Assembly: GCA_937951695.1 (NCBI GenBank)
Contig: CALFBL010000083.1
Span: 1 to 6,106, forward strand
Origin: an uncultured Granulosicoccaceae bacterium
GTDB lineage: Bacteria > Pseudomonadota > Gammaproteobacteria > Granulosicoccales > Granulosicoccaceae
Length of the DNA: 6,106 bases
Direction: 5' to 3'
Each line of letters opens with the position of its first letter. Positions within the stretch are counted from its first letter, which is position 1. Below the pieces are notes generated by a model. The model saw only the letters and a program-made list of their open reading frames with translations, did no database searches and was not told the DNA's origin. Positions 1 to 6,106 of this stretch are shown one piece after another. A program made the position numbers and the translations under genes.

Positions 1-1
1 C

Positions 2-382
2 TACGAAGGAGTCTGGACCCACAACGATCGTCGCCACACCGAACGCATATCAATCGATGAACTTACCCGCACGTACAGCAAAGATCATCGATTGATTCTG
101 GTCGGCGACGCCAGCATGAGCCCCTATGAAATAGTCGCGCCCGGCGGCAGCGTTGAACACTGGAATGAAGAGCCCGGCGCGATATGGGCCCAGCGACTGA
201 TCAGCGCCTTCCCGCACTGCGCCTGGCTGAACCCCGAACCGGAAACGCGTTGGGGCTACACACAATCGATTGGTATGGTGCAGCAGATTGTGCGGCAACG
301 CATGCATCCGCTGACGGTGGATGGAATCGAGCAAGCGATGCTGGCGTTACAGAGTGAGCACGGTATAAACGCAAATCGGTAA
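2..382 (+). CDS. VWA domain (CoxE-like) protein, C-terminal part; 5' end outside window
   Basis: The frame is open from base 2 to a TAA at 380-382 and gives about 126 C-terminal residues; the start lies upstream of the window. An internal ATG at 92 is not the start, because the coding pattern continues before it. Recognisable pieces are YEGVWTHNDRR near the left edge, a hydrophobic strand followed by LVGDASMSPYEI, the block WNEEPGAIWAQRL, and then WLNPEP, a W-x-Y-x-QSI segment and an RMHPLTVDGIEQAM tail. These match what I recall of the bacterial CoxE-like von Willebrand A proteins, which are usually encoded beside a MoxR-type AAA+ ATPase and are thought to work with it as a metal-dependent chaperone or cofactor-insertion pair. 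The metal-site (MIDAS) motif DxSxS would lie upstream and cannot be checked. The call rests on remembered family similarity; the precise function is unknown. The gene is convergent with the regulator at 495-2321. Confidence 0.72.
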   Translation, partial: YEGVWTHNDRRHTERISIDELTRTYSKDHRLILVGDASMSPYEIVAPGGSVEHWNEEPGAIWAQRLISAFPHCAWLNPEPETRWGYTQSIGMVQQIVRQRMHPLTVDGIEQAMLALQSEHGINANR

Positions 383-403
383 GCTAATTGCAAGGTTATT
401 GGC

Positions 404-490
404 GGCGACGCCTCGACAACATTTCGGGACACTGATCCAAGACGGTTAATACCGAATACACGCGTTAGCCGAAAACGGTCAGGCGTCGCC
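404..490. repeat. Perfect 10-bp inverted repeat framing a convergent intergenic gap
   Basis: GGCGACGCCT at 404-413 is the exact reverse complement of AGGCGTCGCC at 481-490. The arms are 67 bases apart. The left arm begins 22 bases after the VWA stop codon and the right arm ends 4 bases before the regulator's stop codon on the opposite strand. The interior has a smaller dyad, CGGTTAATACCG, and a CCGAAAACGG element, so a branched hairpin is possible in RNA from either strand. No T-run follows either arm, so it is not a classical intrinsic terminator. It may be a bidirectional 3'-end structure, or chance in GC-rich DNA. The repeat itself is seen directly; its role is inference. Confidence 0.5.
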
Positions 491-494
491 CCTC

Positions 495-2321
495 TTACGG
501 TTTATCCGGATACACTGGCAGCATACGCTTTAAGTCGAGCAGCAGTGCCTGATTCACGCCTCTAACATCCACCGCCCGTAGGCCACTGAGCACGCGATTA
601 AGTATGTCGTGGGCGCTGACATCCTGTTGATCGGCCAGACCCGACAGACACCCGTTTACGCACAACTCACCCCGTGCTTTGAGCGTTTCCGGCAGTGGTG
701 TTTCGTTGCATAGTTGCATGATTTTTCGCGTCAGCAAGTACGATTGTGGTGCGTCGGTATGACGCAATAAAAATCCGTAACGGTGTTCTGCCAATTGCGC
801 CACGTGGTTTTCTCGGCGATAAATAGCCATGAGGGCATCACGAATATTGTCATTAAACTCAGGCTCGTCCGATACCGGCACGAGTGTGCCATCGTGGTAT
901 CGAAACATGACCCCTACAATGAGCAGGCTGACCGGATCTGCGCCCGTCCCGATCGAGTTCTGATAATCGATCAATTGATGTAGAAACGAATCCGCTGAGC
1001 CGTCGATCGACGGCGTGGAGGCTGAAACCGCCGCCGGCGCTACAGGGCTTACTCCAGCAATGGAGGCACGTGGCGTCGAAACGTCCTGTGACTCAGCGCC
1101 TGGGCGGAACCCTTGATCGAATCCGGGTGCAATCAAGGGATTAGAACCCGGATTCATTCCGGGTGAGATTCCCCCGTTTGCCGAATCGGTTGCGGGATTA
1201 AAATTAATCATTCGCTCGAAAGTGCCCGGAATCGTGATCAAGCGATACGCCACATCAATGGCGTTCTGATCTGCATCCACCCAGGTCGAGACGTGCTCGC
1301 CGTCGCCCAGCTGCCGAAGTTTATCCGGGTCAAGCACGCTGGAGACCGCCCGTGCGAGCAATTCTCGCCGATCGAGGTAACCGAGCCGCTGGGCTGCTTG
1401 CGCGCTGACGTAGGTGATCTGATCGGTGTCATCCACCAGCAAGGTGCCGCCGGCGAGCGTATCGACCAATCGGTCCAGTCGTTGTCGCTCGGTGCCCAGC
1501 GCTTTTTGTTGACGCACAACCCGTCCGAGCGCATCAATTCTTGCCAGCAATAACTCACCGGCTTCGTTTTTGAAAAAGCAATCTACCGCTCCTGCGCGCA
1601 AGCTTAGCTTGATGATGGGATCGGAGTAGGCACTGGTCAGTATCGCGCAGACTATCTGCGGGTGCTTGCTGATCAGTTCGCGACAGACTTCATCCCCGGT
1701 TTCATCCTGAAGATAGAAATCCACGACGGCGATATCAATGGCTTGCTCGCGCACAGCCACAATAGCCTCATCCCGGTTAGCTACCGCGTGAATGCGATAG
1801 CCGTGCAAGGTAAGCACCTTACTCAGCGATTCACGAATGCTCGGCGAATCGTCAATCAACAGAACTCCGATATCGCTGTTGTCGAATTTTACCGTCGCAC
1901 GCTTGCCAGCCGGAGCGCTGGTGTCACGCCCTCCCGCGGTGGCACTGAGCAGCGATTGCAAGGTTTCACCGATCGATTCGTAGGACTTCCAAGCCAGCAT
2001 AGCGCTGTTGGGACGATCGGCCACCCAAGCACGGGTTTCCGCACGTTGATCAGTAGACATGACCACCACTGACAGCGCATGAAAGTCATCCTGCTCAAGC
2101 AGCGCTGTTACAGTGTCTGCTTCACGCACAGCAACACTCGGCCAACCGAGCACGATGGCGTCAAAGTCGTTATCAAACGACTGAAATTGGTCGCGCAATG
2201 CTTCGACAGCGTCCTGATAATCGCCCATGGACACCACCGTGTGACCCAGCGATTGCAGGTAATTGTCGAGCACGTAGCGCATGGTGGTTGAAGGCTCCAC
2301 CAGCAGCAATCGGGAAGTCAT
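495..2321 (-). CDS. Multi-domain response regulator: degenerate REC, canonical REC, PAS, degenerate GGDEF-like
   Basis: This is a 608-residue cytoplasmic signalling protein with no signal peptide or membrane segment. The ATG at 2321 is chosen because the first receiver strand (RLLLVEPS) starts right after it. The frame stays open back to 2483, but that extension has no domain character and would run into the divergent P450 gene. A GAGGG sits only 2 nt upstream, so the start is not certain. Residues 1-125 are a receiver-like fold with E9-P10 for the acidic pair and G59 where the phosphorylated Asp belongs; S89 and K112 remain. Residues 150-270 are a complete receiver with D157, D158, phospho-acceptor D201, T229 and K251. 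Residues 283-375 resemble a PAS domain. Residues 376-442 are a Gly/Pro/Ser/Ala-rich linker. Residues 443-608 follow the diguanylate cyclase pattern but have AEHRY (511-515) in place of GGDEF, so c-di-GMP synthesis is unlikely. It probably transmits a kinase signal by protein contact. No partner kinase is in the window. Confidence 0.85.
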   Translation of the reverse strand: MTSRLLLVEPSTTMRYVLDNYLQSLGHTVVSMGDYQDAVEALRDQFQSFDNDFDAIVLGWPSVAVREADTVTALLEQDDFHALSVVVMSTDQRAETRAWVADRPNSAMLAWKSYESIGETLQSLLSATAGGRDTSAPAGKRATVKFDNSDIGVLLIDDSPSIRESLSKVLTLHGYRIHAVANRDEAIVAVREQAIDIAVVDFYLQDETGDEVCRELISKHPQIVCAILTSAYSDPIIKLSLRAGAVDCFFKNEAGELLLARIDALGRVVRQQKALGTERQRLDRLVDTLAGGTLLVDDTDQITYVSAQAAQRLGYLDRRELLARAVSSVLDPDKLRQLGDGEHVSTWVDADQNAIDVAYRLITIPGTFERMINFNPATDSANGGISPGMNPGSNPLIAPGFDQGFRPGAESQDVSTPRASIAGVSPVAPAAVSASTPSIDGSADSFLHQLIDYQNSIGTGADPVSLLIVGVMFRYHDGTLVPVSDEPEFNDNIRDALMAIYRRENHVAQLAEHRYGFLLRHTDAPQSYLLTRKIMQLCNETPLPETLKARGELCVNGCLSGLADQQDVSAHDILNRVLSGLRAVDVRGVNQALLLDLKRMLPVYPDKP

Positions 2322-2405
2322 GGCCCTCGGCTCATCGTCAGGAGCCTGATGTTGCAAGATGTGCACTAGATTAACCGTTTGAAAGAAGCATTCGGGAAGG
2401 ACTTT
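2322..2405. promoter_or_regulatory. Divergent intergenic region between the regulator and P450 genes
   Basis: These 84 bases separate two genes read away from each other, so promoters for both should lie here or just inside the coding starts. An AT-richer patch around 2367-2380 (TAGATTAACCGTTT) and a TTGCAA at 2352-2357 are the only promoter-like pieces, but no pair has proper -35/-10 spacing on either strand. A short palindrome, GTGCAC, lies at 2361-2366. No known operator was recognised. That it is regulatory is inferred from gene layout. Confidence 0.35.
2397..2401 (+). promoter_or_regulatory. Ribosome binding site favouring the GTG start of the P450
   Basis: AAGGA, within GGGAAGGAC, ends 4 nt before the GTG at 2406-2408. 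The alternative upstream TTG at 2379 has no purine-rich site before it. This decides the start in favour of GTG, although the spacing is slightly short. Confidence 0.5.
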
Positions 2406-3683
2406 GTGAACCACACCACAGACTGGCCTACGGAACAGCCCATCGATTGGACAAGCGAACGCAGTTTCCGACAGTCTCCGCACGAGCCTGCGTTCTACAA
2501 CAACCCCTATTCACTTTATCGTCAGCTGCATGAGCGCAGGGGCCCTGTATTCTGGCACGACTACGGTTTCTGGTGCCTGATTGAATTTGATGCCGTCGCG
2601 TCAGCATTAAAAGATCGACGCTTCGCCAGACTGCCGCCAGCCTCTGCCCTGCGCCATAGTGAGTTCTCTAAAACGCCGACTGGAGAATCACACGCAGCCC
2701 ACATGCAGCAATTTGCTCAAGTCGAACGTCACTCGTTGCTGCAACTCGAGCCACCGGTGCACACTCGACTACGCAAACGTATCAATCAGGCGTTTGTTGC
2801 GCGCCAGATCGAGACCATGGCAAAACCAATCGAAGCCATGGTCAATCAGTGCATTGATCAGTTCATCGACGAGCGCGCCTGTGACCTGCTCACAACGCTG
2901 GCAACGCCCGTACCGGTGACCGTGATAGCCACGCTGCTCGGTGTCCCACTGGATCGCCGTGACGATTTACTGCGTTGGTCGCACGACATGGTGAAGGTAT
3001 ACACCCTGACCCAGTCTTACAACGATGAACGCCTCGCCAACCAAAGCGCTGGTGAGTTCAGTGACTGCCTGCTAGCGCTTATTGACGAGAAGCGCCGCAA
3101 ACCAAAAGAGGATCTACTGAGCTTGATGGCCAGCACACGCGACCCGGGTAGCATACTTAGTAATGAGGAGATTATCAGTGTAGCGGTACTGCTGTTAAAC
3201 GCAGGCCACGAAGCGACGGTGCACCAATTCGGCAATCTCGTCAACGCGTTACTGCAGAACGATTGCGCACCGCGTGGGGGCTTCAACGATGCAGTTCACG
3301 GCAAACGCACGGTTGATGAAGGCTTACGTTACGACGCACCTTTACATCTGTTTTTACGCTATGCGCAATGCGATGTTGAGCTGGGGCACGGCGTCACAGT
3401 GAAAGCCGGCGAACAGGTCGCTGTGCTTCTTGGGGCGGCTAACCGGGACCCCACGCGCTTTGTCGAACCTGAGAGATTCCGGCCCGAGCGAACCGATGGC
3501 GCGCATGTATCCTTAGGAGCAGGGATACATTTTTGTATCGGGGCAGCCCTTGCTGGACTGGAACTGCAGATCTTGACCGATACCCTATTTAAACGCATAC
3601 CGGACTTGCAGCTAGCGCAACAACCACAGTATCAAGACCTGTTTCATTTTCATGGGCTCAAAGCGCTTCAGGTTCGTTGGTGA
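2406..3683 (+). CDS. Cytochrome P450 monooxygenase, soluble bacterial type
   Basis: A 425-residue haem-thiolate enzyme, typical in length for soluble bacterial P450s, with no membrane anchor. Such enzymes use O2 and two electrons, normally from a ferredoxin and its reductase, to oxidise a small organic substrate; the substrate here is unknown. From the GTG start, the visible landmarks are the C-helix segment PPVHTRLRKR (116-125) with H119 and R123 placed for the haem propionates, the I-helix AGHEAT (266-271), the K-helix EGLR (E305 and R308 of ExxR), an NRDP turn followed by the FVEPERFRPER meander, and the haem loop LGAGIHFCIG with ligand Cys377 (codon 3534-3536). The usual first Phe of the haem loop is Leu. 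At the I-helix, Ala270 replaces the common oxygen-activating Thr, with Thr271 next to it. No redox partner gene lies nearby. It is divergent from the regulator and convergent with moeA. Family assignment is very secure; the subfamily is not assigned. Confidence 0.95.
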   Translation: MNHTTDWPTEQPIDWTSERSFRQSPHEPAFYNNPYSLYRQLHERRGPVFWHDYGFWCLIEFDAVASALKDRRFARLPPASALRHSEFSKTPTGESHAAHMQQFAQVERHSLLQLEPPVHTRLRKRINQAFVARQIETMAKPIEAMVNQCIDQFIDERACDLLTTLATPVPVTVIATLLGVPLDRRDDLLRWSHDMVKVYTLTQSYNDERLANQSAGEFSDCLLALIDEKRRKPKEDLLSLMASTRDPGSILSNEEIISVAVLLLNAGHEATVHQFGNLVNALLQNDCAPRGGFNDAVHGKRTVDEGLRYDAPLHLFLRYAQCDVELGHGVTVKAGEQVAVLLGAANRDPTRFVEPERFRPERTDGAHVSLGAGIHFCIGAALAGLELQILTDTLFKRIPDLQLAQQPQYQDLFHFHGLKALQVRW

Positions 3684-3747
3684 ACGGATTGTGGACCGGC
3701 CACGGGCTATTGTCGATATTAAAAATTTTGCCGATACGACTAACCCA

Positions 3748-3764
3748 AGGGCGGGAAACGCCCT
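3748..3764. terminator. Small GC-rich hairpin between convergent P450 and moeA, possible terminator
   Basis: AGGGCG (3748-3753) pairs perfectly with CGCCCT (3759-3764) across a 5-nt loop. The right arm overlaps the moeA stop codon (3763-3765, TAG on the - strand). No U-tract directly follows on either strand; an A5T4 run lies at 3721-3729, about 20 bases away on the moeA-downstream side. It could stall either converging transcript, but it does not meet the standard intrinsic terminator pattern. Confidence 0.3.
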
Positions 3765-5091
3765 AAGGTAATAACCCGGCAAACGGCCAAATCGTTACCG
3801 TATCCCCTGCATTTACCGCGTTAACCGTATCGTCCATAACGATCAAACAGTTAGCAATGCTCATAGAGCTAAGCCGCCCGGCTCCCTGCTTGCCGGTCAG
3901 TTTGACCTCCAAAACGCCTGTTATTTTGTTCAGCGTTGCGATCCCTCTTTGGTATTCGTAACGCCCGGGAGATTTCTTGATCGCAGATATCGAGGTTGCC
4001 GGTACGGCAAATGGCTCAACCGCTTTCATTCCCATGCGTAGCTTTAACGCGGGTTGCACAAACGCGAGGAAACACACCATTACGGCAACCGGATTTCCGG
4101 GCAGTCCGAAAAAGCGCGCATCACCGATTCTCCCACTGGCCAGGGGCCGGCCCGGTCGCATGGCAATTTTCCAAAACGAGACATCGCCTAATTCGTGAAA
4201 CGCTTTGGTGACATAGTCCGCTTCGCCTGCCGACACACCACCGGAAGTAACGAGAACATCGGCCTGTTCAGACGCTTCTTTTAACACCCGTATGGTGTCG
4301 TCGAAAGTATCGCGCACAATGCCAAAATCCAGCGCTTCCACGCCGAGCGCATTGAGCAACGCTCGTAAGGTATGACGATTACTGTCGTACACCATGCCTT
4401 GTGGCAAGCCTTCACAGATTGCTTTGTCCAACGGTTGCACTTCATCACCGGTAGAGAAAAACGCCACTTTCAGTCGCCGGGTAACGGTGACTGTTACTAT
4501 GCCAACCGATGCGATCAATCCGATATCTGCCGCAGATAACTGTCGTCCTGCTTCCAGCACCGTGTCACCAATGTTTAAATCTTCACCGGCATGGCGCACG
4601 TTCCGCCCAGCCTGCACTTGATGATCGATTCGTACTGCCCCTAAGTCACCGTGCGCGCCGTGTTCACTTGCCTTGGCCTGGGATGCGTTCGTCGCAACCA
4701 CTTCCACGTGTTCTTGGATCACCACCGTATCGGTGCCTTTGGGCAACACTGCACCGGTAAACACCCGCACCGCGCTTCCGCTCGGTACCACATCGCCGTG
4801 TGTAACCCCTGCGTAGGCTTCGCCAACGACGTTTAGCTGCGCCTCGCCATGCTCTGGAATGTCGGCACTGTTGATGGCGTAACCGTCCATCGCCGAGTTG
4901 GTGGCGGCGGGGACGTTCATCGGGCTGGTTACGGCGTTGGCAAGTACTCGCCCTGCAGCCTCAACGGTGGGAAGAACCTCCGTATCGTCAATTGGTGGCA
5001 TCATAAGCGCCATTCGCCGCTTGGCTTCCACCACAGGCATCAACTCGGGTTCTACAGGATCATCACAGGAGGGTTGTCGGGGAATGCTCAT
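3763..5091 (-). CDS. moeA: Molybdopterin molybdenumtransferase MoeA
   Basis: A 442-residue cytoplasmic enzyme that inserts molybdate into adenylylated molybdopterin and releases AMP, giving molybdenum cofactor. Full family length and order are visible. The N-terminal part carries NSAMDGYA (65-72, D69 in the conserved active-site position), FTGAVLPKGTDTVVIQEHV (111-129) and the AGED segment (168-171). The central MoCF-binding fold has STGDE (213-217), YDSNRHTLRALL, TSGGVSAGEADYV (282-294), MRPGRP (311-316) and GLPGNPVA (329-336). The C-terminal barrel ends with GAGRLSSMSIANCLIV (403-418). The ATG at 5091 lies 18 nt after the mobA stop, with only a weak GTGAG-like ribosome site, so co-transcription and coupled translation with mobA are likely. 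A Met at residue 18 is a less likely start. No disrupted motif was seen. Only the related Cnx1E/gephyrin E-domain families compete with this call, and the bacterial context favours MoeA. Confidence 0.96.
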   Translation of the reverse strand: MSIPRQPSCDDPVEPELMPVVEAKRRMALMMPPIDDTEVLPTVEAAGRVLANAVTSPMNVPAATNSAMDGYAINSADIPEHGEAQLNVVGEAYAGVTHGDVVPSGSAVRVFTGAVLPKGTDTVVIQEHVEVVATNASQAKASEHGAHGDLGAVRIDHQVQAGRNVRHAGEDLNIGDTVLEAGRQLSAADIGLIASVGIVTVTVTRRLKVAFFSTGDEVQPLDKAICEGLPQGMVYDSNRHTLRALLNALGVEALDFGIVRDTFDDTIRVLKEASEQADVLVTSGGVSAGEADYVTKAFHELGDVSFWKIAMRPGRPLASGRIGDARFFGLPGNPVAVMVCFLAFVQPALKLRMGMKAVEPFAVPATSISAIKKSPGRYEYQRGIATLNKITGVLEVKLTGKQGAGRLSSMSIANCLIVMDDTVNAVNAGDTVTIWPFAGLLP

Positions 5092-5109
5092 GGTGCGCTC
5101 ACGGATCGC

Positions 5110-5733
5110 TTAACTCCGGCTCAGCCGTTGCTCAGCATCCTGTTGCTCTTCGGGGGTGTTAATGTTATCGAACATGGTTCGGTACGCCGCACAATCGACA
5201 CTTTTATACCCTTGCTCGTCATACCAGCGATCAATTTTTCGCTCGCCGCGTACCAGGTAATCTCGCAGCGACAGTGCCAAGGATCGTTTTATCGCAGCAA
5301 ACACCGGTTGCAAGCGTTCGCCATCGTGAGCGACTACGATGGGATTTTCTGTAGCAATGGGTTCGTCCACCGCTGCAGCCCACAGGGCGTTGAACAGTTC
5401 AGGTTTTACAAACGGTGAATCGCACGGACACATCAGCACCCAATCGGTGCCCATACACTCGCAAGCACTTAACAGTCCGGCTAAGGGCCCAGGGTATTCA
5501 GGCAGCACATCGCCAATGACCGGTACACCGTGTTTTTCGTAAGCTAATTGATTGCGATTGGCGTTGATCACCACACTGTTGGCTACCGGACGCACGGCCT
5601 CCAGAGCCCAGGCCACCATGGGCCTCTGGCCGACTTCAATCAAACCTTTATCGTTGCCGCCCATGCGACGTGCAAGCCCCCCGGCGAGAATGACAGCGCC
5701 CAAAGTTGGGGTGTGTGACGAATCCACGTTCAA
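5110..5733 (-). CDS. mobA: Molybdenum cofactor guanylyltransferase MobA
   Basis: About 207 residues from a TTG start; this cytoplasmic enzyme transfers GMP from GTP to molybdenum cofactor to form the guanine dinucleotide (MGD) used by DMSO-reductase-type enzymes. The nucleotide-binding signature LAGG-x3-RMGG-x-DKGL spans residues 16-31. It is followed by YPGPLAGLLS (80-89), CPCDSPF (102-108) with the metal-binding Asp105, QPVFA (142-146) and NINTPEE (190-196), all in family order. The frame is open to an ATG at 5781, but that start would overlap gshA by 47 bases and has no ribosome site. TTG at 5733 follows the gshA stop by one base and has GGGAG 11 nt upstream. GTG at 5727 is a second possibility. 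It sits between gshA and moeA on one strand, and pairing with moeA supports the call. The identity is firm; the exact start is not. Confidence 0.94.
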   Translation of the reverse strand: MNVDSSHTPTLGAVILAGGLARRMGGNDKGLIEVGQRPMVAWALEAVRPVANSVVINANRNQLAYEKHGVPVIGDVLPEYPGPLAGLLSACECMGTDWVLMCPCDSPFVKPELFNALWAAAVDEPIATENPIVVAHDGERLQPVFAAIKRSLALSLRDYLVRGERKIDRWYDEQGYKSVDCAAYRTMFDNINTPEEQQDAEQRLSRS

Positions 5734-5734
5734 C

Positions 5735-6106
5735 TTAGTGTGAGCTCCCGTGTAGCTGTGTCTCAAGCGCGTCCACAGCATCGATCAAAGGCGAGCCCAT
5801 GGGAGCCTTCAATTGCTCGAAACGTCCGGCAAGAAAATCGCTGAAGTCGCCATTCGTTTCAGCTTCCAATTGCCGTTGACGGCGCATGGATTCAGAGGCA
5901 CTGAGCATTAATGAATCTGACAGCGACTGATCAATCTCACGGCTAACCAGCGCGTGATGATGACGCGCGGATTGGTCCATGGCAAACCGAAAAAATGAAC
6001 CGCCCGAGAGTACCTGATCGATAACATCAGCGGATGTGGTGTAATCGGATGAAGCAAACCGCTGACGTTGAATGGCAACACAGTTGCTGTGAACGTCTGC
6101 GCCATT
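5735..6106 (-). CDS. gshA: Glutamate-cysteine ligase, C-terminal part; 5' end outside window
   Basis: The frame is open from the right window edge to a TAA at 5735-5737 and gives 123 C-terminal residues. The visible pattern is a TSADVIDQVLSGGSFFRFAMDQS block, an RHH, a run of Ser-rich helix (LSDSLMLSASESMRRQRQLE) and the ending FSDFLAGRFEQL. This fits the tail of proteobacterial glutamate-cysteine ligases as I recall them, in which a T/SAxVL-x4-GxSFxxFA motif is followed by a helical QxxLE and an F-x2-FL segment. The enzyme joins glutamate and cysteine with ATP in the first, rate-limiting step of glutathione synthesis. The ATP- and substrate-binding core is outside the window, so the call rests on the tail alone. 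The gene directly precedes mobA with a 1-nt gap and probably supplies the promoter for the run. An ATG at 5980 is internal, not a start. Confidence 0.68.
   Translation of the reverse strand, partial: NGADVHSNCVAIQRQRFASSDYTTSADVIDQVLSGGSFFRFAMDQSARHHHALVSREIDQSLSDSLMLSASESMRRQRQLEAETNGDFSDFLAGRFEQLKAPMGSPLIDAVDALETQLHGSSH
5745..5749 (-). promoter_or_regulatory. Probable ribosome binding site for mobA, inside the gshA 3' end
   Basis: GGGAG on the - strand lies 11 nt before the TTG at 5733, within the last codons of gshA. Spacing is at the long end of normal. Together with the TAA-G-TTG junction it argues for translational coupling and for TTG rather than the upstream ATG as the mobA start. 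Confidence 0.4.

Noticed and set aside
1662..2072. 136-codon open frame on the + strand inside the regulator gene
   Set aside because: It is antisense to clear receiver-domain coding sequence and shows no family pattern.
2361..2366. GTGCAC palindrome as an operator in the divergent gap
   Set aside because: Six bases is too short to be meaningful, and no flanking symmetry extends it.
2352..2372. TTGCAA and TAGATT as a promoter for the P450
   Set aside because: Only 9 bases separate the two hexamers, far from the 16-18 expected, so the pair is not a usable promoter call.
2379..2405. TTG at 2379 as the P450 start
   Set aside because: It has no ribosome binding site, while the GTG at 2406 has AAGGA just upstream. 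It would add only nine residues with no known role.
2322..2483. 54-residue N-terminal extension of the regulator from an ATG at 2483
   Set aside because: The extension has no receiver character, overlaps the divergent P450 coding region and its ribosome site, and the conserved fold begins right after the ATG at 2321.
4849..5418. 189-codon open frame on the + strand across mobA and moeA
   Set aside because: It is fully antisense to two secure genes and its translation shows no recognisable domain; it is a shadow frame.
5908..6105. 65-codon open frame on the - strand at the right edge
   Set aside because: It overlaps the gshA tail in another frame. The gshA frame is open across the window edge and shows the family pattern.

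Overview
The window looks like chromosomal DNA of a gammaproteobacterium. It has moderate GC, tightly packed genes, a proteobacterial-type glutamate-cysteine ligase C-terminus next to mobA and moeA, and a CoxE-like VWA protein of a kind common in beta/gammaproteobacteria. No mobile element, tRNA, rRNA or CRISPR array was seen. The genus cannot be told from this sequence. No stretch of more than about 115 bases lacks a gene.

Layout: (1) bases 2-382, + strand, hold the C-terminal end of a VWA/CoxE-like protein that begins upstream of the window. (2) Bases 383-494 are a convergent intergenic gap framed by a perfect 10-bp inverted repeat. (3) Bases 495-2321, - strand, encode a 608-residue regulator read as REC-REC-PAS-linker-GGDEF-like. 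Its first receiver lacks the phospho-acceptor Asp and its GGDEF-like domain lacks the catalytic signature. (4) A short divergent gap (2322-2405) separates it from a soluble bacterial cytochrome P450 (2406-3683, + strand) that probably starts at GTG. (5) A short convergent gap with a small GC-rich hairpin follows. (6) Bases 3763-6106, - strand, hold a compact run transcribed as gshA (3' end only), mobA, moeA.

How the genes fit together: mobA and moeA act in the last steps of molybdenum cofactor synthesis. MoeA inserts molybdate into adenylylated molybdopterin, and MobA adds GMP to make the bis-MGD form. Their gaps from gshA (1 nt) and from each other (18 nt) suggest one transcript that also carries the first enzyme of glutathione synthesis. 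The regulator and the P450 are divergent neighbours that may share a control region, but nothing in the sequence proves a functional link. The P450 has no ferredoxin or reductase gene in view and its substrate is unknown.

The most unusual item is the regulator, which appears to be a phospho-input protein with one live receiver and two degenerate domains. No clearly new multi-gene system is visible.
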